Source of the DNA: Paragordius varius
Lineage: Eukaryota; Nematomorpha
Assembly (NCBI GenBank): GCA_964247055.1
Contig: OZ176058.1
Coordinates: forward strand, 62,001 to 126,000
DNA length: 64,000 nucleotides
Direction of reading: 5' to 3'
Each line of letters opens with the position of its first letter. Positions within the stretch are counted from its first letter, which is position 1. The notes beneath the pieces were generated by a model. It was not told where the DNA came from. It ran no database searches and saw only the letters and a program-made list of their open reading frames with translations. Positions 57,401-64,000 of the stretch are shown here, one piece after another. A program made the position numbers and the translations under genes.

Positions 57401-59904
57401 AATTTTTACTGTAAAATTTTTGAAACTATCCAATAAAAACTAATTTTTATGATGAAATTTTTTACTAACATTATTAAAATAAAATTTTAAAGATATATTG
57501 TAATCAAAAAATAAATGATAATTAGAAAATTATACAAATATTTCTACAATTACCTTGAATTAAAAACTAAAAAATAAATAAAAAATTAAAAATTTTAAAA
57601 TTTAAAAACTAAAATCCAAAAAAATAAAAAATAAAAAAAATCAAAATAATAATTACTCTTGAAGATCGAACTATAAAACAATCCGTAATTCAACAAATAT
57701 TTTTACATTAACTTTAAACTAAAAACTAGAAAAAAATAAAAAATAAAAAATTTGAAAATTACTGATAATTTAAAAATCCAAATAATTAAAAAATGTAAAT
57801 TGTATTTTTACAATTACCTTAAATTAAAAACCAATAAAAATTTCAAAATAAAAATTAAAATAAAAAAAAATACTCTTGTAGATCGAACTATAAAAACAAT
57901 CCCTAATTATACAAATGTTTTTACAATATCTTTAAATTAAAAACCAAAAAATAAAAACTAAAACCAAAAAATAATTTTTAAAAAAATTACTGATAATTTA
58001 AAAATCCAAATTAAATATTTTTTTTCAACCAAAAAATAACTATAAAATCAAAATTATATCAAAATTCAAAAAATAAAATAATAAAAATATTCTTGAAGAT
58101 TTATTGTAATCAAAAATCCTTAATTATACAAATATTTCAACAATTACCTTGAATTAAAAACTAAAAAATAAATAAAAAAATTAAAAATTTCAAAATTTAA
58201 AACAAAAACTAAAATAAAAAAATACAAAAATAAAAAATTTGAATATTACTGATAATTTAAAAATTAACATTATAACTAATTTTAATTTGAAATATTTCAA
58301 CCTCAAAAACCAAAAAATAACTATAAAATCAATAAAAAAAATATAAAATTTCAAAAAATAAAAAATTTGAAAATTACTCTTGAAGATCGATCATTAAAAC
58401 AATACTTAATTATACAAATATTTTTACAATTACCTTAAATTAAAACTAAAAAATAATTATCAAAATCAAAAAATAAATTAAAAACCAAAAAATAAAATAA
58501 TAAAAAATTTGAAAATAAATACACTTGAAGATCGAACATTAAAAAACCCCTAATAATACAAATATTTTTACAATTACCTTAAACTAAAAAAATCAAAATA
58601 TCAATCAAATAAAAAATCAAAAAATAAAAAATTTCAAAACAAATAATTAATATTTTTACATTACTTTTAAACTAAAAATCAAAAAAACCAAACAAAATTC
58701 TAAAAATAAAAATATAAACTGAAACCAAAAATTAAGTTTAAAAAAAATGCCTGATAATTTAAAACTCCAAATTATAACTAATTTTAATTTGAAATATTTT
58801 TTCAACCAAAAAATAAAAACCAAAAATCAAAAATTAAAAAATTAAAATAAAAAATAAAAACTAAAATAAAAAATATAAACTAAAATAAAAAAAATTAAAA
58901 ATCAAAAAAAATTATCAAATAAAAAAATTCAAAATAAATACTCTTGAAGATCGAACAATAAATAACCCTTATTTTAACAATTACTTTAAACTAAAAATCA
59001 AAAAATAAATTAAAAACCAAAAAACTAGAAAATAAAAAATTAAAAGATTTCAAACTAAAAAATAACTATAAAATTATCAAAAAAAAATAAAATATTTGAA
59101 AATCTCTTGAAGATCGAACTATAGAGCGTAGATCCTTAATTATACAAATATTTCTACAATTACCTTGAATTAAAAACCAAAAAATAAGTATCAAAACCAA
59201 TAAAATAAAAAATTAAAATAAAAAAAAATATACTCTTGAAGATCCAACATTAAAACAATACCTAATTATACAAATATTTCTACATTATAAACTAAAATCC
59301 AAAAAACTAGAAAATAACAAATAAAAAGATTTCAAAAAACCTTAATTATACAAATTATAACTACTACTAATTTGAAATATTTTTACAATTACCTTAAATT
59401 TAATACTAAAAACCAAAAAATTATCAAAAGTAACAAAAAAATAAGTTTTAAAAAATTACTGATATCTCACAAAATCCTTAATTATTTATACATTTACTTT
59501 AACTAAAAACCAAAAAACTAGAAAATAAAAAATAAAAAAATAAATTATCAAAAAATAAAAACTAAAATCAAAACAATACTTAATTAGACAAATATTTCTA
59601 CATTAAATTTAAACTAAAAACTAGAAATGAATAAATATATATATATATATATATATATAAAATAATAAATTTTTTTCCCAAATAAAGACAAAAATAATTC
59701 ACAAAAAACTAAAATAAAAAAAATTAATAATTTGATAATTACTCTTGAAGATCGAACTATTGAGCCTAGATCTGAGTAAAGGTCAGAACTTTGCGGGCAA
59801 TGTTGTAAAACTATGTCACAAACATGGAATAGCAAACTTTGTTTCGTTACAGTATCTTTTATTTCTGGTAATTTTGCCAAATATTCAATGTGGAAACCAA
59901 AACA
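48153..59904 (-). CDS. FHOD-family formin, C-terminal part (whole-gene entry)
   Basis: Formins of the FHOD group assemble and bundle actin filaments and act in sarcomeres and stress fibres. Six exons on the minus strand join in phase to 424 residues: the last part of the FH2 domain (LPEIKDTVTKQSLLFHVC, ESWNHLKAIVKYE, MSEFLNDCAGRIMVLQIV), its end KFCRIITDFALEYKTVREKI, the FHOD-typical basic stretch KERNLTRGKMI, an Asn-rich linker, then a C-terminal autoinhibitory (DAD) helix DDLLSCLMSSA and a basic end NIGRRSFNVKR. From memory this matches animal FHOD1/FHOD3 point for point. The N-terminal GBD/FH3, FH1 and the start of FH2 are beyond 59,904, presumably past the window. Introns hold tandem copies of exon edges. 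Being next to paramyosin on the opposite strand (tail to tail) may be chance; both are muscle-related. Confidence 0.94.
48540..48955. mobile_element. Family-1 MITE, with a partial second left end
   Basis: A fragment (TACAGTAAAAATTGAAATAA, 48,539) is followed at 48,657 by a complete copy TACAGTAAAAACTGAAATTA ending ACATTTTGTCCGTATAATTC and TTTTACTGTA at 48,953. Both lie in the last FHOD intron. Confidence 0.8.
49000..49430. repeat. Repeated MITE right ends beside an FHOD exon
   Basis: TTTTACATTTTGTCCTTATA near 49,050, TCCACGTTTTCTCCGTATAA near 49,180 and TTTTTTCGTTTTGTCCGTATAATTTC near 49,395 are three successive MITE right-end fragments, with AATCGTAAAGAAAAATATG and AATCGCATAGAAAAATAT between them; a small array of element ends. 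Confidence 0.65.
49494..49920 (-). CDS. FHOD formin exon (Asn-rich linker)
   Basis: 427 bases, phase 0 start: SIKKIPTSLATSFRSTISNS, a Ser/Thr-rich stretch with EPLKSSARKNSNF, an Asn tract (NNSNNNTNNTNNKNNEQ), then MTSADKALQNILLG, ending one base into a codon. Acceptor TTTTTAG, donor GTAAGT. FHOD proteins have a variable Ser-rich linker at this place, before the DAD. SADKALQNILLG is itself an amphipathic, possibly DAD-like helix. Confidence 0.88.
49925..50460 (-). repeat. Two copies of the Asn-rich exon acceptor edge
   Basis: TTTTTTGATTGACTAGATAA near 50,209 and TTTTTTGATTGACTAGGAAA near 50,434 repeat the start of the exon (SIKK) with its acceptor (CTAG on the minus strand) and the intron upstream, at a spacing of about 225-290 bases. 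Confidence 0.8.
50771..51028. mobile_element. Family-1 MITE in an FHOD intron
   Basis: TACAGTAAAAATTGAAATTA start; the right end TTATATTTTTACGTTTCAAT then TTTTTACTGTA has lost the TTGTCCGTATAA part. Confidence 0.82.
51065..53056 (-). repeat. Eleven tandem copies of the FHOD FH2-end exon donor edge
   Basis: On the plus strand the block TCAATTATCATTTTTCCACG with GGTTAAGTTTCGTTCCTTGG and AAATTTGTTTTTTC, i.e. the coding of KKQISKERNLTRGKMIID on the minus strand, recurs near 51,080, 51,255, 51,480, 51,635, 51,795, 51,930, 52,140, 52,345, 52,500, 52,715 and 52,885. Common changes such as CACGGG to CACGCG (ACC to ACG, Thr) are synonymous. Most copies keep a GTAAG-type donor (CTTACATCA). Confidence 0.92.
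53057..53297 (-). CDS. FHOD formin exon (end of FH2 and basic stretch)
   Basis: Completes the Arg codon, then YKRLLQEFFGIPIIPSSGGN and on to KFCRIITDFALEYKTVREKI, LESLKKKQISKERNLTRG and KMIID. The FALEY..R motif and KERN.TRGKMI are diagnostic of FHOD. Between FFG and KFCRI there are about 25 residues (Gly/Ser/Pro-rich) where vertebrate FHODs have around 10, a loop insertion in the FH2 end. Acceptor ATCCTAG, donor GTAAAG, phase 0 at the end. Confidence 0.94.
53528..53782. mobile_element. Family-1 MITE in an FHOD intron
   Basis: TACAGTAAAAAATTGAAAAT start, CCATTTTGTCCGTATAATTT and TTTTACTGTA end. Confidence 0.83.
53930..54370. repeat. Three A+T-rich tandem units beside the short FH2 exon
   Basis: AAAAATCAAAAATTCATTAA and TTTTATATTCATTATTAAAT recur with a period of about 125-180 bases. 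They do not contain recognisable exon sequence, unlike the other arrays. Confidence 0.7.
54433..54507 (-). CDS. FHOD formin exon (FH2, MSEFLNDCAGRIMVLQ)
   Basis: A 75-base exon, too short to stand out as an open frame: it completes the Arg codon, then MSEFLNDCAGRIMVLQIVHR and RLLN, ending two bases into an Arg codon. Equivalent to RMSEFLKDCAERIIILKIVHRRIINR. Acceptor ATTGTCAG, donor GTTAAT. Phases agree with both neighbours. Confidence 0.93.
55025..56000 (-). repeat. Six copies of the KYETGPVL exon donor edge
   Basis: Plus-strand ACCTAATTTTTAAAACTGGA with CCAGTCTCATACATAAAATT near 55,045, 55,232 and 55,434, and ACCGGACCAGTTTCATACTT near 55,622 and 55,772, with a decayed one at 55,965. Read on the minus strand each gives YETGPVLK; changes GAA/GAG, CCG/CCA and CTA/TTA are synonymous. 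The first two units are nearly identical over 190 bases. Confidence 0.9.
56140..56255 (-). CDS. FHOD formin exon (FH2, VDFEELENTLKKTE)
   Basis: Encodes VDFEELENTLKKTEQLCKES and WNHLKAIVKYETGPVLKI, ending two bases into an Arg codon. Equivalent to the FHOD segment VDFDQL...ASWDHLKAIAKHEMKPVL. Acceptor TTTATAG, donor GTAAAT. Copies of its 3' edge lie at 55,040-55,990. Confidence 0.93.
56595..56850. mobile_element. Family-1 MITE, degenerate left end
   Basis: AAAATATAAAGACAATATTT left arm and TTTACGTTTTGTTTTCCGTA right arm flank the usual centre. Confidence 0.7.
57132..57413. mobile_element. Family-1 MITE in an FHOD intron
   Basis: AAAAAGTGAAATTAATCGGA left arm, AAGTATGGTTGTCTTATAG and TTTTTACTGTA right end. 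Confidence 0.8.
57650..59742 (-). repeat. Eight copies of the FH2 exon donor edge (IVRSSR)
   Basis: Plus-strand ACTCTTGAAGATCGAACTAT or variants near 57,655, 57,872, 58,092, 58,376, 58,518, 58,941, 59,104 and 59,233, against the true exon end at 59,741. Spacers are CAAATATTTTTACAATTACC and long A-rich tracts. On the minus strand the units read ATAGTTCGATCTTCAAGAGT, keeping IVRSSR and the GT donor in the better copies. Confidence 0.88.
59743..59904 (-). CDS. FHOD formin exon (FH2, KDTVTKQSLLFHVC)
   Basis: 54 codons in phase 0: CFGFHIEYLAKLPEIKDTVT, then KQSLLFHVCDIVLQHCPQSS and DLYSDLGSIVRSSR. It is the core FH2 segment that animal FHODs give as YLEKV(P/K)..KDTVHKQSLLHHLC. Acceptor TTATTAG, donor GTAATT. 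The donor edge is repeated downstream of it. Confidence 0.93.
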
Positions 59905-60478
59905 CTAATAAAAAAAGTAAAATTAATTTTAGAAATTTTTTTTTTATAAAATATTCATTATAAAAAATAAATTAAAAATACTGCGCCCACTTTTGTACTG
60001 CTTTTTGAAATAAAAAAAATTAATTTTTAAATATACATTATTTACCTTTTATTTATTCAAAAAAAAATATTTTAGAATTTAATATAGTACCCTCTGTAAA
60101 AATAACCTCATAATTGGTAAAGAAATGCATTTTGAGGTACAAAACTAATCTGCTCGAAATATACATAAAACATAGGATTACGGCCTTTCGCGCAGTGGCG
60201 AAACTATAAATCTCGGAGTCTACACCGTAAGATTCAGACTAATGGTTCTTTCACTTATCGTTTAAAATTAAAAATCTAATTTATGATATTTTTATAAATG
60301 TTTCACAGTTAGAAAGTTTATTTTTTGTTACAATTATTAAACGGAAAATTATATAGAAAAATTTAAAATTTATTATATATGGCAGATGATTTCGAAATAA
60401 CCTTTCGTAAAAAATAGAGTTTCTACGATATCCATACTCATTAGGTTGTAGGTATGATATTTCTTAATTTTTTTCCTA
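59905..60478. other. Upstream of the last visible FHOD exon, nothing firm
   Basis: No further FHOD exon is recognisable up to the window end, so either the upstream intron exceeds 4 kb or the next exon is unrecognised. A G+C-richer patch at 60,180-60,235 (GGCCTTTCGCGCAGTGGCGA) hints at an old tRNA-like repeat. Confidence 0.4.
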
Positions 60479-60494
60479 AACATTAATTTTTATT

Positions 60495-60695
60495 TTTTTT
60501 ATACAGTTTAGAGTCTCTTTTTTCCTTTTTAATTAAAGGGCAAGGACTTAAATTGTATCCGGACTTGTGAAGGCTTTAACTTTCGCCTGCCCAGGGCTGA
60601 CAGTGATGATGGAAAAACTGCGTAGTTTCGAGGTTCAAACTCTGTCATGCAGTGCAAGAGTCCGGCGCCCTACCTACTATACCATCACGCCTCTG
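60495..60695 (-). mobile_element. tRNA-derived SINE with 16-bp target-site duplication
   Basis: Read on the minus strand from 60,695 it starts with a tRNA-like head: A-box region TGGTATAGTAGGTAGGGCGC, a spacer of anticodon-arm length, and B-box region GAGTTTGAACCTC. An unrelated body follows (CACTGTCAGCCCTGGGCAGG, AGTCCGGATACAATTTAAG), then a tail. Identical 16-bp copies of AACATTAATTTTTATT flank it at 60,479-60,494 and 60,696-60,711, as expected for LINE-mediated insertion. It has no coding capacity and depends on a LINE not present here. Perfect duplications suggest a fairly young insertion. Confidence 0.85.
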
Positions 60696-60711
60696 AACAT
60701 TAATTTTTATT

Positions 60712-61356
60712 AGTTATCTTATTTTTTTGCATAAATAAAACTGAGATATTTTGTTGAAGCTTACTTCAAACTGTTTTGAAGCATCATGGAAACTGTATAA
60801 CGCTTTGAGATATAATAAAATTCTTTTTCCAAATAATTCGATGATGTTGAACATTCATAGTTTAATGTTTACTTGCAAATTTTGGTGCATTTTTGTGAAA
60901 AAAACAATTTTTATTTAACATAATTTTGAAAACGAACAAATATTTCAATCAAAATCCGTGTGAGAAATTATCATTATCGAATTATATATATATAAAATGT
61001 TATAACATCTCAACCGTTTATATCGTTTCCATCATGCTCAAAATAGTATGAAAAGGAATTTTACGTTTATTTTAAGAGAACGGTTCATTTTAAAAGAGCC
61101 AAAAAAATTGGAACTTTTAGAGCCACATCTAAAAATTTAAAATTTTTAAAACATTGTTTTGCTTTTTATATGGAGTTTATGTTATATTTTAGTGATATTT
61201 TTTGAAATTATACATTTAGCATTCACCAAAAATATATTTGAAAAATTGCGCCCCTTTTGCAATTATTTACGGAGCACTTACTGTAAATAACTTTTTTTAA
61301 TAACTCGTAAAGGTTTAAACCAAAAGCACCATGATAATCCTGATATTTTCCTATCA

Positions 61357-61398
<42 letters not shown>

Positions 61399-61512
61399 CA
61401 TCAGGATATTTTTAACTGTGGAATATTCCACACCGATGGTTTAAAAACAAGGCACAGTATGTTTTAATTTTGTACTGCGTTCAAGTTAAAAATATCTGGT
61501 CACATTACTTAA
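60712..61512. other. No gene seen; AT run flanked by a short inverted repeat
   Basis: A (TA)n run at about 61,359-61,395 is flanked by ATCCTGATATTTTC and TTTCATCAGGAT, so it is probably the core of a small palindromic element. Nothing else recognised. Confidence 0.45.
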
Positions 61513-62524
61513 ATATGAGATAAAGATATTATTTTTATGCATAAATATATATATATATATATGTATATATAATTGGTGCGCTTGTTATAAGTCCTAAAAG
61601 TCATTTAAGAAATATATATAATTTGTGCTAAATAATTCATATCAAAATAGGAAAGTTGCAAATTAATTGTATTGTTAAAATTTATATTCAGATGATGCCT
61701 TTATTAGAATATATATTTCGGTAAAATATTAGTTTACAGCTTTTTTGAATGCACACATGATAAATCTTAATAACACTTTGGAACATTTTCATTTTTTATA
61801 TGCGATGACATGGTTAGTTTTTAACCTCTGAAAACAAAGGAGCAAAAAAATTATTGTTTTAAATTAGGGTGCCTTATACAAATATATTTGCAGCTCTGAA
61901 ATTTTTATTTATTTATTTAACCCTAATTTATAGATATTCATCAAAAAAATCCTAAATTATAATTGTAATTCAATTAATAACTTTTTAACATTTTTTAGAG
62001 CACTTTTGTGTACCGAAAAAAAAGCTTGTTGGACATCCCTGTTTTTTTTTAAATTTCATTGTCAAATCTTGTCCTGATATCAAAAAATTATAATTAAGTT
62101 TTTAAAATCTGTATAATTTCAATTTTTACCATATAAATAGGTTGTATCGCTAAAATTAAGCTTTAAAAAAGTGTAATTGTCTTTAATGAAAAATAATATT
62201 CTTTATGGTTTATGTTGATTGTATAATTTCATTTTTACTGTATATTATAACCCCTCGCATTTTTTAAAAAATATTTGAAATATTAATATTTACTTCTTAC
62301 AAATAACTTAATTTATTTTTTTATAAAAAAGGAAACATAATTGTACTTGCAGGGTTAATTAAAATTTCTAATGCCAGATATTTTATAAACGTGGATTGCA
62401 AATTTATTTTTTCATAATAAATATTTAAAAAAATCAAAATTCAATATCCATAAATAAAAGATCAGATAAGAAAATTGTGTATATTATAAAATTAAATATA
62501 TATTAATAAATTATATATTTTTTT

Positions 62525-63724
62525 TGACAAACAATAAAAATTGGAGAAAAGAAAAAAATGTAAAAACAATTTTTTTTGAAGACAGCCCCATTTTTATATT
62601 TAAAATATATTGATTTTTCCAACATAAACCCTTTAACAATTTAAAATGATATACCATACAATTCGAATTCCCCTTTAACATTTCAAATTCACTTTTTTCT
62701 AACAATTTAAATTCACCCTTTAATGATTCAAATTTCACCCTTAAAATTCAAATTCACCCATAAATTCACCCTTAAATTCACCCTTGAACAATTCAAATTC
62801 ACCCTAAAATGAATTATAAATTTTCAGGCTATTATATCCTCATTAATATGAAATATAACTTTAAGGCATTTTATCTATTTTTCAATATTTAATAATTTTA
62901 AACAGAATTTCTTTTTTAAATAAAATAAAATATAAATAATATTTAATCATAAAAAACACATAATTTATTCAAGGAATTTAAATTGTTCAAAGGTAAATTT
63001 AAATAAGTGTAAATTTATTGGTCGAGGGTTGAATTGTTCAAGGGTGAATTTAAATTGTTCAAGGGTGAATTTGAAGGTGAATTTGAATTGTTTAAGGATG
63101 AATTTGAATAGTTCAAGGGGTGAATTTGAATTGTTCAAGGGTAAATTTAAAATCGAGGGTGAATTTGAATAGTTCAAAATTTGAATTGTTCAATGGTAAA
63201 TTTGAATAGCTCAAGGGTGAATTTTTATTGTTCAGGGTTGAAATTGAATTCTTCAAGGGTGAATTTAATCTTAAAAAACACTTAATTTATTTTTAGGGTG
63301 AATTTGAATTCAAGAGAGATTTTGAATTGTTCGAGGGTGAATGTGAATTGTTCAATGGTAAATTTGAATAGCTCAAGGGTTTTTTATTTTCAAGGGTGAA
63401 TTTGAATTGTTTATGGGTGAATTTAAAACGTAAATGGTAAATTTGAATAGTTCAAGGGTGAATTTGAATTGTTAAAGGGTGAATTTGAATTGTTCAAGGG
63501 TGAATTTGAATTGTTCAAGGGTTTTGAATAGTTCAAGGGTAAATTTTAATTGTTAAAGGGTGAATTTCAACAGTTCAAGGGTGAAATAAGGGTGATTTAG
63601 AAGTGTAAGTGGTATTTTTGAAAAAATTTAATTTGAAAAGTATGTTGGTTGTCTTTTAGAAAAGAATTTTTGTTTTTATATTTTTAAGTTTTGTCTGTAT
63701 AATTCGCTCAATTTTTACTATAAA
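62525..63724. mobile_element. Nested MITE pair in segmental copy 2, expanded
   Basis: The same nested arrangement as at 47,085-47,672 but twice as long. The family-2 right subterminal motif (GGGTGAATTTGAATTGTTCA) has grown to about 25 irregular units between 62,980 and 63,610, while the outer family-1 right end (TTTTGTCTGTATAATTCGCT, TTTTTACTATA) is still present. Confidence 0.75.
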
Positions 63725-63821
63725 ATATAATTATACTAATATTTAATTTTTAAATCAATATTAATAAATGCACACAAATTTATTGATAAATCCATAATTC
63801 AAAATGAATTCAAAAAATTCG

Positions 63822-63822
<1 letters not shown>

Positions 63823-63891
<69 letters not shown>
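63823..63891. repeat. (TA)n run of about 69 bases
   Basis: The longest simple AT run in the window, at the position where segmental copy 1 has only about 22 bases of the same run (47,779-47,800). Confidence 0.95.
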
Positions 63892-63895
<4 letters not shown>

Positions 63896-64000
63896 TAATA
63901 AAATAATTTAAAACAAATTAATGAAAAAAGGACCAGATAGTATAAATTAAAATGTATAATTGTAATAAATAATATATTTTTAAATAATTATATATAATAA

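Larger units (their letters stand above)
61513..64000. repeat. Segmental duplication, copy 2
   Basis: Same orientation as copy 1, about 16.25 kb downstream, and cut by the window end. It lacks the 701-bp insertion and has a much longer block of GGGTGAATTTGAATTGTTCA repeats (about 62,650-63,610). Divergence by eye is around 10-15 percent outside the repeats, so the duplication is not recent. Confidence 0.88.

Noticed and set aside
60178-60250. Possible tRNA gene or tRNA-like relict (GCGCAGTGGCGAAAC with AAGATTCAGACT)
   Set aside because: A-box-like and B-box-like strings are present but no acceptor stem or anticodon arm could be paired. Not called as a tRNA.
62965-63177. Asn/Ser/Leu-rich minus-strand open frame (NSPLELFKFT repeats)
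   Set aside because: It is a translation of the GGGTGAATTTGAATTGTTCA subterminal repeats of a MITE, not a gene.

Overview
This is a very A+T-rich stretch of an animal nuclear genome, almost certainly an invertebrate. It holds 16 exons of a paramyosin gene, the thick-filament core protein of invertebrate muscle, plus an alternative last exon. On the opposite strand lies the 3' part of an FHOD-family formin gene. The standard genetic code and GT-AG introns fit every exon placed. The paramyosin resembles nematode UNC-15 from end to end, so a protostome (possibly an ecdysozoan) is likely, but I cannot name the species.

Layout. 785-34,167 (+): paramyosin. Sixteen exons give an 883-residue protein ending at 28,557. 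A GTGAGT donor at 28,528 and a phase-matched exon at 33,970-34,167 predict a second, 939-residue form with a Tyr/Arg/Gln-rich tail. 34,168-41,240: a tandem array of 28 well-preserved copies of the tail of that last exon. 41,240-47,960: intergenic DNA with MITEs, a hAT-like insertion and one copy of a segmental duplication. 47,961-59,904 (-): FHOD formin exons covering the end of FH2, the post-FH2 region and the C-terminal DAD, with a duplicated last exon. The start of this gene lies beyond the window. 59,905-64,000: a tRNA-derived SINE with target-site duplications, then the second copy of the segmental duplication.

The most unusual theme is that a majority of the exons in both genes have one edge (exon end, splice site and the start of the intron) tandemly repeated into the neighbouring intron. 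Arrays run from one extra copy to more than ten. Many copies keep the peptide reading frame, differ mainly at synonymous positions and retain splice sites. A few look phase-compatible as alternative exons. The paramyosin and formin last exons show the same behaviour at their stop-codon ends.

The introns and intergenic DNA are also packed with short inverted-repeat elements. The commonest (about 30 copies) is a Tc1/mariner-like MITE of about 270-300 bp, with CAGTAAAAATT termini and TA target sites. A second family has CCATTTAC termini and GGGTGAATTTGAATTGTT subterminal repeats. Their nesting, together with the hAT-like insertion that is absent from one copy of the segmental duplication, gives a relative order of events. 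All reading was by eye. Exon boundaries are inferred from homology, phase and splice sites, not from transcripts.
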